A stretch of DNA of 64,000 bases from Podocnemis expansa (lineage: Eukaryota > Chordata > Testudines > Podocnemididae), in contig ML682232.1 of NCBI GenBank assembly GCA_007922195.1, positions 186,001 through 250,000 on the forward strand, given 5' to 3'. The stretch's first letter is position 1, and every line of letters begins with the position of its first letter. The translations under genes were made by a program, and so were the position numbers. The notes beneath the pieces were generated by a model. That model was not told the DNA's origin. It saw only the letters and a list, made by a program, of their open reading frames with translations, and made no database searches. Shown piece after piece: positions 11,151 to 25,744 of the stretch.

Positions 11151-12310
11151 TTGACAAAAGGTATTTGTGTTTTTGTGTTTGTTCGAAAGTATAAGTTTGT
11201 TCTTTGTATATGGGAAAACAGAAGTTGTCCTCTAGTTTTCAAAACCTGTCATCCAGTCAGAGAACCAAAATTCTCTACTGGGTGACTACAATACAAATAA
11301 TTGTGAATCCAACTGAGAAGTTTATGAATAACCTCCTATAGACTGAATTCTAAAGAATAATGCATGCATTTGAAGAAATTAGGATCAGCTCCTGAGCAAC
11401 CCACTAACAACAAATTGGTTATTTTCAAAAGATATTGTTTTCAATGAATAATTTAATTAGTTATTTTAATTGGCAGACACAACATTAACCAATCATAGCA
11501 CATTTCCAGCAGATTCTGTATCATGTTAGAACTCTTTTGCCCTGTTGTGTGTTTACCAGTTTTCTTGTCTTAACATCTGCTTTACTCTATGGTGCCAGCT
11601 ACCCGTCAGTGATCTTAGAATGCAATGTTAAATATTTAAGTTACAAAATCTTAGCACAGTGTTTTAATAGCATTTAACCCTGTTTCTTTTGGACTTTGCA
11701 TTTCATCACTCATCTTCAGGTAGAGCCTCTTTTGTAGGACTTCACAAGAAAATATGAAGATTCATTACAATAAAAGACAATATAACTTATAATGGTAAAA
11801 TTTTCAGATGTGCCTAAGTGACCTAAGCACCTAACTCCAAGTGACTGTCAAAAGAATTTCTTATTTTAAAATGGACTTTCAAAAGAAAATAGATGACTAA
11901 ATCGAACACTTTGGGAATTTTTCCACTTGGTTTTTGTTCCCTAAACTTTGTTCCAGTTGAAATAATTGTTTGTTTAATTGACGTTAAACAGTGGAAATTC
12001 TATTGAAGTAACTATGAAATACATGTTAACCTCAGTCTCAGTGTGAATTGAATCCTGCTGCTACATTCTTTTAAATCAAGGAGTCTGCTGTTTGAGCTAA
12101 AGAACTAGGCCTGTTAGCTAGGAACAGTAGCAGAGTCATAATGTCTTATGTGACCCAACTAGAGGCAGAACAGTGACATAATTCTCACTCCATAGTAGCA
12201 GTGAAGCTGCTGAGTCCATCTTTTTGGATCTGATTCTGATCTTTCTCAAGTTTAATATCAGGGCACCTCCACAGACTTGAGTGATGTTATTCCACAGTCA
12301 CCTATATTAG

Positions 12311-12672
12311 CAGGACCGGCCCAAGGAATTTTGGTGCCTTAGGCTCCTAAGATTCCCCCCCCCCCCCCAGGTAGCCCCCACCATGCCCACTACCAGGCCT
12401 GGCCAGATGGTGGCTGTGCACAGTGTGGGCTGCCGGACTGAAATCGCGCTGACAGCTTCACTCCCCAGACCGATGCCAGCTCCCCACCCACGGCCCACTG
12501 CCACTGGTGGTTTTGCTCCCTTGGCCAGGGCCAGCTCCCTGCCTGCAGCCAGATTCTGGCAGAGCAGGGAGGGAAGCTCGCTGGCCCTGGCCCCAGCCCA
12601 GCCCTTGGTGTTCCCTCCAGGCTGGAGCCCCAGGTGACCGCCTAGGTCACCTCTCTGGGTGGACCAGCCCTG
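12311..12672. mobile_element. hAT-type MITE, perfect 8-bp duplication
   Basis: Ends CAGGACCGGCCCAAGG and, on the other strand, CAGGGCTGGTCCACCC. The 8-bp target duplication tatattag is identical at 12303-12310 and 12673-12680. The GC-rich interior includes a C-run at 12355-12368; the long minus-strand frame over it is a by-product. The CAG ends and 8-bp duplications are hallmarks of hAT. Confidence 0.85.
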
Positions 12673-12680
12673 TATATTAG

Positions 12681-15600
12681 ACAATAATCTGACCTTCTCT
12701 GTCTCAGTGTGTAACAAAATCAGGACCTTCCCTTTCACCTGATCATGAAAGAGACTATAGCTTGACCCACAGCAATTTTCACTGTAAAGTGAAGCTTTCA
12801 AATAAACATAAATGAAAAGTCACTCCTGTGACAGTGAATAAATAGTCTTCACGTGCTAGTGTCACTGATCAGAAGGTTTTACAATAGAAACACAAATGCC
12901 ACCCCGCCTGTAAAGGGACAAGACTGCAAAATTGACGTGCTCTTCAAATACAGTTCCAAATAAGGTCAGTTGTGTAATAATCCCTGGGACAAGACACATG
13001 ATTACTGTATCAGTTTCTCATGCAAAGGCAAACAGGGATCCAGGACAGGAACTTAGGATTTTTTTTAACTGCAGAAACACAGGCCTCTATCACACAAACT
13101 AAAGGTTATCTTTGTGTGAGATATCTATGTTGCGTACTTACATGTAGCTTGTCAACTTGTTATAGTGGACAAGCAAAGACAAAAAGCAAAGGGATGTAGA
13201 AGACTAAACGCCAAATTCTGCCGCTATTGAAGCTAATGGATATTCTATCCTTTACTTCATTGGAGCCAGTATTTTGCCCTTAATGAACAATTAGTTTCCA
13301 GCTGCTTTTAAAAGGGAATGAAAGGAGAAAGAACGGCAGATGGCAGTTATCTGGTTTCCTGTTAGGACAGGGAAAATGTTAGCTAGTGTGTAGATAAGAA
13401 TGGAAACAGTTGTCTAAACAGTGGAGTCTCTTACAGTGAGCACAGGTCCAAGTAATACATACTTGGAATAGAAATTAAATCCTAATGTGTTTTTAGGTGA
13501 CCATATTCTGGGGGAAACAAAATCATAATTCAAGATAAAGGCTAGGAGATATTGGCAAGCAGTTAGAGTAGTTTAGTTACCTCAGTATCAGTTATGACTG
13601 AGAATATGAGCAGTCCATTTTGTAGGGTTTTGTGAAGGAGCGCCTTGAGAAGCTTAATTTTACAAGAGCAAATCAAGCTAGATTTAGAAGAGGGAGGTCT
13701 TGGTTCATTAGCTTCCCCATTTCTTCAAGGATACAGCCTCACTGTCAAGGCTGGCACAGGTAATACAGGGGATATAAAGCAGAATAAATTTACATTAAAA
13801 AGGAAGTAAGGTTCCATGGTGATAGCAGAGCGAAGACTCTTCCTGTGTGAGGAGACAAAATAGCTAATGAATAGAAATCAGCTCCAGAAACAGGTAACTG
13901 AGAGTAATTGTTAGAAAATGGTGTGTTTCCTTTGATGTCAGCTATGAGACATCTTCTGTTGATCTCTATATCTAATTATGGTGGATAGCAGTATCAACTA
14001 TAAGATAACTGTTTGCTGAGGATACTGAAATTGAAGATTGAAAAATTATGTAGCCATGTTCAGGGAGATTTGTCTTTAAGAGGGTGTAGATGAATGGGAA
14101 ATAAAGTGAATGCAGACAAACTTAAATTAACACTCTGAAATATGCACATGAAATAAGAGTGATGGAACATACCAAGCAGCCCTTGGATTTAGAAGTCAGT
14201 ATGTGAAATCCTTGTACTCATCAGTTCAGTGTATGACTGCAATAAAAAAGAGCCAATGGAGTTGTAAGGCCTTTGCTACCTTCCCCAAATGTTTCTTCAA
14301 GATCCACTTCTGGCTTGGTGCGTATACAAAATGAGTTTACTGAGGTCATGAGGGTAAGATAAGAGTAGTTGGCATTTCATGCTTATAAATATCAGCATGA
14401 AGCAAACATATATTTGACGGACACCTTTCCCCTCCTTCTCTATGTTGTATGCCACCTGACAGTAAGTTCCGCAGGGACTGGGAACATGTATGTGGTTTTC
14501 AGTGTCTAGTGAAAAGAAGCCCCCATTCTGACTGAGGGATGTTGGTGTTGTCATAATGGATATAATCTCATCCCATGTTTGTTTAGCTGAGGCAAGCTTA
14601 ATACAACTTTCCTTTGCTTCTAGATTGGGGGCTTTCTTTTGCTTTGTTTGAGAGAGTTGTGACCTTTTGGCAACAAGATTTAAGCCTCCATTTTAAGATA
14701 CACGGCAACTTGCAAACCTATCCAGTCACAAAGACTGAAGTCCACCATGCTGAAGGCCCAGCAGCTTGGTTCTGTCATTCCTGAAGAAGGACCGGCCTGG
14801 TGTGTATGAGAGAAAGAGAGAGGAAAAATTCACTTCCATCTAATTTGGCGACCTGTAAAGCCTGGCTCCCTAGGCAGCCACCCATGCTAGAAGCAGTGGG
14901 AAACTGCTTGAAACCTAATTTTTGAAGCACTGTAGAGATCAGGATTTGAGTCATTTTCATTCTGCTGTTGCTCATGTACACAGGATACAGCAGAGAGAGA
15001 GCAGAGGAGATAAAAAGGGAGGAGTGAGAACAGAGAAGGCACAGAGGAAAAGAGAGGCCCTCATTTTTGTAGAGATCTTTCACCTTTAGGTCAATGAATG
15101 AATGCAACCCAAGTTAGTGGAAGGATATAGGCCAACAAGGAACCGTATCTGAACCTTTTCAAATTTCATGAGGAATATGGGGATTAGGTGAACATTTGAG
15201 TTTGCATTGCTGGATCTTGCTCACTCCCACCCTGCAGTCTTGGTTCCAGATGGTACCTAGAACAACTGTAGAATCTGTTTTCAGGTTTGGATGAGGCTGA
15301 AACCTCATGAGTTTGGCCCAAGATGGTGGCAGTCTCTCAGAAGAATTCATGAGCTTTTCACTGCTGCGTCTGTTATTTTTGGCTGAACTCTCACCAGAAG
15401 GTGCTTCTGACTAATAGCAGCCCTAAACCTAAACTTGGGCTTAACCTCCAAATGCCCTCTTAACTAGGTCTTTCTGTGGTTGTTGGTGACCACAAATTTT
15501 TGTCATCTAATGACTGTAGGATGACTTTCGTGAAATGAGTTGGTGGTTTCAGTCCAATTCACAGTAGGCAGATGTTCGCAGCACTGCAACCTCCATTGCA

Positions 15601-16604
15601 GTGCAATTGAAGTTAATTAACAAGATCACATCGTCTGAAGTGCAGAAAGTAGAGAGCTAAAGGACTTTGTGGGCATGAAGATCATGCACTTTTCCCTCCT
15701 AGACCTTTGATATGAGGCACCAAGGCCCAGTTAGAAAAACAACAGCCACTGCCAGTACTGTACCTGTTTTGTTGTCATATAGAGGAACTTCCATCTCTGT
15801 ACTTAAAGTGAACGTAATGCTGTAAAAGGAGCTAAAATACTCAAGAAAATGTTCCAAGAATCTGACAGAATTCTGAAGCCGACCATTTATTTTAGAATTT
15901 TATGCTAGTCACTGTGGGTTGGGTTGTTTTTCCCCAGCAAAACCCCTGAATGTGATCTGATAAGAGCCAATTGTGGTTGGCGGTAGCTAGGTGTGGTGCT
16001 GACAGATTGTTTCCTTCATTTAAAATACATAAGAATATCTGAATCACCTCTTCCTGTTACCTCAGACTTTATACTCTTGAACCGATGGTACTTTCCAACA
16101 AATCTGCTAATATGACACTGAATTTGGCCCTGTCTCTTTGCAAGCATTTCTGAATTGATGGTCTTAATGTTAGAATCTAACTGCATTTTAAATTGATGAT
16201 TAAAATACAACAGCATATAACACCTCACTTCATGGAATCAGCTGTCCACCAAGAAATACTGTTTCTTTCCATCCAATGAGTGCAACAGCAAAAAGCCATA
16301 GAGCAGAAGAGAAGGAAACTTATGAATTGTTGTTCATGCATTTTTGTAAATGACCACAAATGGTAATATTTTTGGATAAACTCTTTCATTTTCATATAGC
16401 TCAGCCCTTTCTATTTGTCCATTTATGTGCTGTTACAATAGTATCTTTATTATCCAAACATTCAGTAACAGAACCTCCCATTTTAATGACTGGTCGTTAT
16501 CATCTCTCTGTTATATTGACTTTGGATTAGTTTAACTAGACTTGCAGTAATGAGAACATATTAGATGTCATCAGTGGCTCATAGAACTGGTATTCTACTC
16601 TACC
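12681..16604. other. Intron DNA, no gene or repeat recognised
   Basis: I read both strands and found only chance ORFs with repeat-poor AT-rich sequence. Old repeats too diverged to see by eye may be present. Confidence 0.45.
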
Positions 16605-16830
16605 TAAAAACAGGTACTACAAGCTGTATGGACCAGTGTGTAGGGATGTAAACTGAAAACCCGAGAGCTGGCTTCTATTCCTGGCCAGTCACTGATTTGC
16701 TTTGTGGTTTTCTCTTCTGTTTCTCACTTTGTCATGAGTAAAACAGGAATAGTGGCACTTACATTCCTTCGTAAAGTACTTTGAGCTCTTCAGGTGAAGA
16801 GTTACTTATTCTTAATAATACAGGTTTTCA
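16605..16830 (+). repeat. MIR-like SINE, copy 1
   Basis: Contains the MIR order: cctggccagtcactgattt, ttctcactttgtcatgagtaaaacagg, then gtaaagtactttgagctct (each shown in part). Diverged, as expected for an ancient SINE. Confidence 0.6.
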
Positions 16831-17321
16831 GGGTCTCTTTATTCACTTAGTTGAACATAAAGTATCATGTCCCTCTGGCAAGAGAATATAACCACTGGCC
16901 TCTTGCATAGTGAGGACTGCATAGATCTATGGGATAAGAGAACTCAGGGTTATTTTCCCATTAAGAAAACCCCCAGGGGAGAGCATGTTGAGGCAACAGG
17001 GGGGTGAAAAAGCCATTGGCCAAATCTGCACGAGCTTGTCCACCTTGTTATCTCTGGTGGAGCTGGAGCTGCACTGATGGCAGCTCACTGGTTTGAAAGT
17101 TGAAAAAAATACCTTGGGAGAAAAGATGGCTGATGGAAACAAGTGTCAAAGGAAACTTGAACAGGATAAGCTTTTTGGTCATGTGACATCTTCCTATCTC
17201 CTTGAATTCTTTTGTATTTCTTGGTGTATGTCCCCTTCCAGCATTGAGATGCTGTTCTGTGTTGGTCCGCCCCAAACACAAGGAGAATCCATATACTTTT
17301 AACCTGAAGACTCTTATTTTT

Positions 17322-17976
17322 GGGTATGTCCACGCACGGCTTTTATTTCAAAACAACACTGGTTGTTTTGAAATAAGTCCCTATGTCCACACCACGTTTT
17401 CTTGTTTCGAAAGGAGGGAGCTCCTCATTTCGAAACAAGAGCCCTCCTTTCAAAACAGCTTAAACCGCTTTGCTTTTGAAAGGAGGATTATTTTGAAACC
17501 AGTTGTTTCGAAATAAGCTGTTTGGACATGTTATTTCGAAACAAGGATTGTTTCAAAATAACAAGGACCTTCCCCCCAGTGTGCATAGCACCCTGGGGGG
17601 TGAGAGATCAGCACCCTCGCCAGGGTGCTGAGTGGAGTGCAGGGGGTCCAAGGGTGCCCCAGCTGGCTTCCCCCCTGCTTCCCCTTGCTGGGAGCAGGGG
17701 GGGATGGGTGCCTCAGCCCCCTTTGCCCCCCTACCTCTGGCAAGGGGAAGCAGGGGGAAGCCGGCTGGGGCACCCCCCCAGGGCTCTGCCCCCCACCCGG
17801 GCTGCGGGGAAGTTGCTGGCCCCGCAGCCCGGTCAGGGGGACTGCAGCCCCTGCGGGGTGGCCACTCCAGAGGTGGCTCACCCTGCCGCTGGGGCTGCCA
17901 CCGAGCCCGGGATACCCTGCCCCCTTTATTTCGAAACAGCTTGTTTCGACACAAGGGCTTGTGTGTGGCCATAGCC
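17322..17976. mobile_element. Palindromic MITE, copy 2 (TTTCGAAA word)
   Basis: Ends GGGTATGTCCACGCACGG and, on the other strand, GGCTATGGCCACACACAAG. Flanks ttt and tta agree at two of three bases. Filled with TTTCGAAA words; a hairpin at about 17400-17438 has GAGCTC at its tip. The core word gcatagcaccctgggg at about 17583 is shared with copy 1. The GC-rich middle (17640-17930) generates ORFs in all frames that are not genes. Confidence 0.8.
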
Positions 17977-20452
17977 TTAGATTAAAGGGAAAAATAAAGA
18001 CAACAAGAAGAGCAAGTGTAACTTCTCCATGAAGGATCAGTTTGTCATTTTGAAGTAACTCTGAGAACAAAATGGCTACCGGCTCTGTTAACTTTTTTTT
18101 TTTTTTTTTTTAAAGCTGTTCTTATGACTTTTCAGAGAAAACAGACATTATGGTTTTGTGGCTCACACACACCATAGATGTTAGTTCTTGACTATTTAAG
18201 AAAAGGCAAAAAAGGTGGTGGAATATTTCAAAGAAATATCCTCAGAAATGACTAATCAAATGTCAAACAGAATTAATTTCTTTAAGCTTTGAGTCATGAT
18301 TTCCCAGTGTGACTCCATTACTGGCATAGAATAAAACATCCCAAGGTACCATGGTTACCTGCATGCAGAGTTCAATTAATCACTGAAGAGGCATTTTTAA
18401 CAGTCAGAAAAATGAAGATACAACTTTTTCAAGACCCTCCGATAAGGAATGGGTTGTGGAAAGATGGAAGGATTTCAGCAGCTCTTTTAAGGAAGAATTC
18501 CAACATGGAAAGAGCATTGGGGTTTGCATATAGCACTGAGTGGTAATTTCTGAGTCTATCAGAAATGACTGAGTCCTGGCATTATGAGGATGCTAACCCA
18601 GAGATTTCCTAACTTTTCTGCTATTCAAGGCAAGGCCCTTGAAGAATTCCAGTGAGCACTTCTGTGGTGAGAAGGAACTGGAACTTTTTTAATGTCAGCG
18701 CCTATCATTAATTTATATTTCAATTACTATAGAGTAGTTGTGAGATCCTAAGCCCCAGCTGTTAACCAACACATAAGAACAACATTAAAAGAAGACTAGA
18801 AATGAGAGATTTGGGGGAAGAGAGTGTAAAGATACAGCAGCCAAAAAAAAAAAAAAAAAGAAAAAGAAAAGGCAGTTCTTTGGCAGGCAAATGAAATCCT
18901 GCAGGGCCAAGTTGACTAATAAATAAAAAGCTGTTGTTAAGAGCAGTGCAGCTCTCTTGTCACTTGTTGGCAGTAATTTACTAGCCAGGAGAAAGAAGTT
19001 GCTGCTGATGGTTTCAGAATTACTAGGATTTGTACATGTCTGTGGACTCACTTTGTTTTGTATTGTAGATCCTTTGCTGTTTCGTTTTTATGATCTTTAT
19101 TCTTTATGGATGACTTGGTTTTCCCTTCTTCTACAGGTCTTGCCTTCTTTGCCCTTAGCTCTTATGTATGAAAGACATTGGGTTCAAAAGAAGGAATAGT
19201 CAGGTTACATAGCTACCAGCTCTAAATTTTAAAGCACCTTTTCAGATTTAGATTAGATCCCAGTGGACCTCCTCTGCTTAATTGTACTGATGCAGAATCT
19301 AAGCACCCAGTTTATGCAGTGCTGACCACATTGTCAGTGCTAACCCAAAACAACTATAAACTTCTGTTTAAAATGCCAGCAAAACCCTATTTTAACACTG
19401 TCAGTAAGGGCAGGATTCTCCTCTCCATGATCTATGGTGCTAATCTCTAAGGGACTGTTTGTGACTTGTTCAGCTAACTGCTGTTTCAAATCCAGATAAT
19501 GTGAATAGAATGGAAGAGGATGGGGAGAATGAAGAAATTATTTGTATTTTTAAGAAAAGTCCTTTAACTGTCTGTATTGAGAGGGTGAAGGGAACAGAGT
19601 ATGGTATAGACCTCTTAATTCAAAATGAGCCTTCCTTGATGCCTTGAATTTAGATTGTGCCTTACTTATAATATTTGTTAGGGAATCTTTCCCCCAGTTT
19701 TAAACTAATGGCTGTGTGAAGGGTCAGCTTCTGGTTACACAAGCAGGAATCTTCCCTGGTTCTCTGCACTAGTCCCAGAGCAGATTAGGTCAGCTCCTAG
19801 GCTATTCTGATTTTCATTAGCTGATTAACAATGGCCTCCTTTCTGTCCCCAAAACACCCTACATCCCTGGGGGATGCTTGGAAAAAGGTGAGAGTTGGCT
19901 AAATCTGTTCCATGTATGATGGGGCTTCCCAGTAATTTCTATTCCCCTTAGTCTGCTCATAGGACAGAAAATCTACCCCAAAGTTAGCTTGTACCTTGAA
20001 ACCTGAAGCCAAATTATACTTTGTTACCTAATGTAGATCTAGAGTAACTCAGTTTCAGAGTAAATTGGAGTAACTCCTTAGGATTCAATGGGATTAATAT
20101 CTGAATTTAGATTAGCACAAGGGAAGAATTTGGCCCATTGCTTCTAGAACTGCTAAAATAGTCTCTTTGTCTGCAGCAATATGAAACATCTAAAATTCAA
20201 ATGTATTGAGAGAGGCTATTCTATTTCTGGTTTTAAAAGAATGAAATGACTTGATTTCCTTTTGTGCTGAATTACTGATGGCACGTGTGTTGCTCTAAAA
20301 AACAATGGAGAAAGCGCTCTTTGAATGTCTCAGTGTGTTTTGTGACAGAGCAGGCAACTTGGCAAATCAGTGAGTCTCTGAAAAACATGTCAGGACTGGA
20401 AGAAGATCCCCAGAAATGGGATTTCTGAGCATGGGCCGGTAGAAGTGAATAT

Positions 20453-20489
<37 letters not shown>

Positions 20490-23159
20490 AGGATAAAGAA
20501 ATTGGAAAGATTTTCATTTAATCCGAACAGTTCCATGTACCACCAATTAGCAGACAAAATTACATCAAAACTTGTGCTGAATGTGGTGTCTGCTTGGTCC
20601 CATTCCCATTACACATACATCTGAGGTGGAACCAAAGCCATTTCTGAATATTTTAATTAAAATAACATGTTTTATTTTTGTAGCATACAGAACTGTAAAC
20701 ATTAAGTTAATAAGCCCGAGGATCATAAAAAGCAATGTTAATTACTTGAAACTAAAATAATCAGCTGAACTGAAGCAGGCAAGACAATTAACTCTGGAAA
20801 TGCATTTTACAGCTCCTGGGGTGGAACTAACATACCAGGGAAAGTCAGAATAGTTATTACAGCATATGTGTCAAAGTTTTAGAAGAGAATGTAAAAGCCA
20901 AAGAAGATCTGGCTGTTCTGTGTGACTATCAAATAGACTGATGTATCTTCCCAGACAGTGGCAATTTACCTGTTTTCTTGGCTAAAATAGCCTCTAACCT
21001 CAGCGTAGAGGATTTGTCTGTCAGTTTCTTTCCCAGAGGTAGCTGCATTCTCAGTAGTTAAACTGTACATGGAGCTTCATCTAGCCCCTTTATAAAGTGC
21101 TTTGGGATGGAAAACACTAGAAAAATGTGAAACAACATTGCTGTTGTTTCTGTTATTTCAAATGTTCTTTGAAGTTCCATTTTTATCATGCAAATTCTTA
21201 TTCCTCTCTTCTTTTTCAACACATGTTGCTTGAACCTGATCGGGCTGCCACTGAAGTTAATAGCAGAAGCTTGCTGTCTTCAGTGAGTGCAGGATAAACC
21301 TTCATGATATTAAAGTAATCTAATATCATGTTCCCAAAGATTAACACTGGACCCCATTGCTAATTATATTTTAATCTCATTTTCAGTATTGACTTAGAAT
21401 ATTTTATCATTCCTTGGTTGTTACAATCTTTGTTCTAACACAGGATTTAAAAATATCTAGTGGTGTATACTAAAATCTGTGTATGTATAATGGTCTGTGG
21501 TGCTTCTGTGTTGGCCTGATCTCTCACGCTGGTTTTAAACTGGTGTATCTCCATTGATTTCAGTGTTGTTCCTCCTGATGCACACACACTTAAGGAAGAA
21601 GAGAATCTGGCCCACATCTGTAATTCATGAATCCATTAATTCAGGCATCTTTTCTTTTATTTCCCTCTGTCCTCTATGATCAGTTTTTTTCTATAAAAGA
21701 AGAATTGCATTACTGCAAGGTCTGGTTTGGATGTTTTGAATCATGTCATGCTCTGTAAAACTGATTGTCTAACAGTGACTCAGACTTGAGGCATCAGAAA
21801 GGAGAGGGTTCATACCCCAAATGGAAAATAAATTGAACATTTGAAACCATATCCATAGCACCTGCCAGCACCTTTGATCCTGTGAAGAAAGGTGAGATAT
21901 CTTTGAATCTACTCTGGAAATGACATTCCTCTCACTTTCAGTATATCCACCTCTGTTTCTTTTCATTCAATTCATTCTATGGCTCATCGTATAGACTGAA
22001 CCAAAATTGAATAGAAATTGATGCCTGATTCATCTTTTTATCTTTTCATAGTGGCTACATATATACACGTATAATGAACATTTCTACTGCACAGCCAGGA
22101 CCAAATTCATCCCCGTTTTGTAATTCCATTGTCTGTATAAGATTTACAAAATGAGGCATAAATTTAGCCCCATGTGGTGGACTACAGTCACAGTTAAAAT
22201 TCAGAACCAAATGGCCAGCAGGATAGACAAAGCTACATTGTGGATGTATATCTTTTTCTCCGTTTTCCAATGTTCTGAGATTTCAGTCTCTGAAATACAA
22301 GAAATGTTGGATAAGTGATTCATCAACTCCCAGCTGTTCATGTTTTAAAATCAAAATGAAATTAACTAAAGCACTATCTTTGACGGGCTACTGCTAATAA
22401 AACAGAACAGGGTTATTAAAATAACCTTAATAAAGTGACATCTACTGGCTATGCAGAGATTTTCATTGGAAGTATAAGATGAAGTTGCTTGTGATGAGAA
22501 GAATCTATACAACTGATATGTGAACACAGACATGCTGGGAAATAACCATGACAGGACATAACAAGGAGATTGCTCTTCCTCATTGCAGTCTGACTGTTTC
22601 TGATTCAGATTTTCCATAAATGATTGATAAATCTTCTACAATGACCTCTCATCTAAAACATTCAACAGCATGGAAATAATTATTGCTGCAACAAAACTCT
22701 GTTGTTTCAGTTCTTTCCATTTGATTTTTCATAAGTCATGTAAATGATGATATCAGCAACTGCTCTCATAGATTTGGTATTTGACCACGGAGGTAGCTAG
22801 TTATAACTCTCATGTATCAAGTGTTTATGCATGCAGTCACTGGGAGCAAGTGTCTGGCAATAAGACTTGCTACAGATGTATTTTTTTTCCCTCCAATTCA
22901 GGTTTGGATGCAGTGGTAGAGTGATCAGCTACTTTGGATCCTAACTGCCAGTACTAAAATATGCCACCATTTTGTAGAAAGGATTCTGGCTGGCTGTTGC
23001 AACTTTGATGCCGAAGTTTTTATGTTAGGGTTAGTACAAGGGCTGCAATGAAATTAGCATTTCCCTCCTCTCCCTCCACATTTTTTTTTTTTTTTAAGAA
23101 AAAGTCTCTCACTTTTAACTATCTCCTGTTACTTGGCAATTCTGAGTCCATCTTGTGGA
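17977..23159. other. Intron DNA with homopolymer runs only
   Basis: T-run at 18093-18111, A-run at 18843-18859 and an uninterrupted A-run of 27 at 20458-20484. No exon or repeat family was recognised. Confidence 0.45.
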
Positions 23160-23470
23160 AAGCAGTGTATCCTTGAGGTTAGAACCCAGGACTGGGTGTC
23201 AAAATCTGCAATGAGATCCCGGCCCTTGGCCCCGTTAAAGTCAACTGAATCAGGGTTTCAGGAAAACAAACAAGGAGTCTGGTGGCACTTTGACACTGAT
23301 TAACTCTGTGATTTTATATAAATCAACTAATCTCTGTTTCTCTGTCTATAAAATAGTGATAATGTGATATTTCTGATTCTGAATGTAACTGACAAGATTT
23401 TACTTAGTCAGTGTTTATAAAATACTTTGCAGTTCTTGAATGTAAGGTGCTAGAGAAGGGCTAAGTAGTG
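23160..23470 (+). repeat. MIR-like SINE, copy 2, interrupted by an R1 fragment
   Basis: The 5' part (ttagaacccaggactgggtgtc) and 3' part (ctctgtttctctgtctataaaatag, then ataaaatactttgcagttc) are MIR-like. At about 23254-23290 a small piece of the R1 retroelement (aacaaacaaggagtctgg) splits it. Confidence 0.55.
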
Positions 23471-23543
23471 GGGTTATTCAGTGACTGATACATGACCCAC
23501 TTTTTGAATTTTGGAAGGAAACTTGTGTGTTGCTGAAGTAAGA

Positions 23544-23569
23544 GTGTGTGTGTGTGTGTGTGTGTGTGT
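23544..23569. repeat. (GT)n microsatellite
   Basis: About 13 GT units. Confidence 0.9.
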
Positions 23570-23880
23570 TAAACAGGGGGTTTGATAAAAGCAAAGTTTA
23601 ATGTTGTCGTCCTCTCAAAAGGGAAGCATTTGACAGTGAGTTGGAAAGCAATGTTGTAATTTCATCATGGTCCTTTCTGCATAACAATACCAGCATGCAT
23701 GTTTTACTGCTTATAAGCTGAATGACTGCCTCACACCATGTCTAAAACAACAAACCAGACATCTCCTCACCTTACGCATCTTGAGTCTCTGCACTCTTTC
23801 ACTAAATGCCTGAGCCACTAGGATGCTGTCCATGACATATACCATTTGTGCCAAATTCTGCTCTCCTGCACAGCCCTTAC

Positions 23881-24027
23881 CAGTGCCAGACCTGGGTATT
23901 TTGGCACGAGAGGCACACCATAGCAAGCAGCATAGAACACGCACCCCTCAATCAAGCAGTCAAATGGAGCTGCTCTATACGGTGCCCAGGGCAAAGCCCT
24001 CCTCACCCTACCATAGTTACGGCCCTG
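23881..24027. mobile_element. hAT-type MITE, short copy
   Basis: Left end CAGTGCCAGACCTGGG followed by a ttttggcacgagaggc word like that of the element at 12311. The right end reads CAGGGCCGTAACTATGG on the other strand. Flanks gcccttac (23873-23880) and acccttac (24028-24035) agree at 7 of 8 bases. Confidence 0.75.
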
Positions 24028-24035
24028 ACCCTTAC

Positions 24036-25744
24036 TTCTTATTTACTGCCTGGGATAGAATTCGTAGCAGAGTCTGACTCTTCAGAAGTTCTGGGAATCG
24101 CCCAGTTTTCAATAGCACTTGTACTATTTATGCTGAGTTTATAGTTTATTTTGTTTTATCTCATGCATATCCATTTGCTTTGAGTCTCTTCAAGAACAGT
24201 TGCTTAATATCAACAAGGACAAATTTGCCAAGAGTACTGGAGTTTTGTATGTTAAAACTGAATATGGACTTTAAGGAGAAGTTTGATATTTTAGACCAAC
24301 TAAATCTGACCAGCTAAAGAACTATTGTAACTTACTGTGTTTCTTGTTCAGATGCCGTAGATGAATGGTCATCTCTGGCAACTTTGAGAGACGATTGCTA
24401 TGAAAGAACAAAGGATTTTCTTTTTATTATAATCAGCACAGTATATTTCAAGAGAAGTTGACAAGATATGGAAAAGATTCTAAACTCATTTGACTTCTAA
24501 GGTGGGATTCTAGATTTATACTGAGTGTGAGGGAGAATCAAATCCTGAGTTTCTAGATTCATTAATAGGTTTTTATTAAATGAAATGCTTTCCAGCCCTA
24601 ATAGGCTGAAGTATATTGTGGGATTTCAGAACTGATTGAAGTAGTTCTGGTTATATTGAATGCCTGGGTGCTTAAAAAGTCAGTGTGTTGTGACCTGAAT
24701 GGCTGAATTCAGATCAAAGTCTGAAGTTGTTAGTGTTGAGTCTGATGTGTCCCATGCAGCTGTGAATCAATGGGGTTTTAGAGGAACAATCCATAGAGGA
24801 GTCAGAAAACTTAGAAAAAATGGCAGGAAGCCCTCACTGCATAGTATCAATAGCTAATTGTGCTTTATGAGTTTGTCCTCAACAATTCCAAGGCACACAT
24901 TACTGCTGATCTTGGGTTGCCTCTACCCCCTTCCTTCAGTATCAGACTGAACAGAAACAAAGAAAGAACTATGCCACAGCCCAGAAAGTATTCCTATGTT
25001 TCTGCAGCTGAAAAGCACAGATAGGGGTATGATTCCATCGAATCACTATCTTGCAAAATCAAAACTGTTGTAACGAGGACTTCATGCAGGCCTGCAAATT
25101 GCTGGCAGTGAAAGAAGGAACGATCATTTGCTGTCCAATCTCTAAACCCCTCACAAAGGGGGGAAAATCAACAAAGCCATTATCCTCCTGTTGTGTAAGG
25201 ACATGCAAACCAAAGGGCCATTGGTTTGCCTATCAAACTATTTGGTACTTATCTGTTATACTAACGGCTGCTGTAGGGAATCTGATAGACATAGGAATAT
25301 TGTCTCCATCAGCTCCTGAATTATGTTAATAGTAGTGTTATCACTTTTGATCTGAGAAGTTAGCCAATGTTTGGGGTCTTGTGGGTTGTTTCTATTAGGA
25401 GAAGAAAGTGACAGTGGTACTGAGTATTTCTTTGATCTAATCCCATTTATTTACAGAGAATGTTTGCAAGTCCTGTTCCCTGAACACAGTAGGAACAGGC
25501 AACAGGAGGTGGTTTCCTTCCAGCCAGAACTCTGTCCAAAAAATCTCTTGGCTTTCTTTCTGGACCATCATACAAAAGCTTAAATGGCTTTCTTCTCACC
25601 TTTCTGGTCCTTTTTGTCTACTTTCTGGCTGCTTTTGAAATGCACACAGCTCCACTAATCAATACTCATGCCTTGCATTTGAATTCAGTTGTCTAGTCTT
25701 TGGAAAGTGAGTCCCCAGCTGAATTGTCCTGGTTATCACTAAAC
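24036..25744. other. Intron DNA, no gene recognised
   Basis: A 92-codon plus-strand frame at 25051-25329 has no recognisable domain and no clear splice context. I treat it as chance or as part of an unrecognised old repeat. Confidence 0.4.

Noticed and set aside
12307..12801. 164-codon minus-strand ORF
   Set aside because: It covers an hAT MITE with a perfect 8-bp target duplication and a C homopolymer.
17531..18070. 179-codon minus-strand ORF with overlapping plus ORFs
   Set aside because: Produced by the GC-rich core and palindromic arms of the MITE at 17322-17976.
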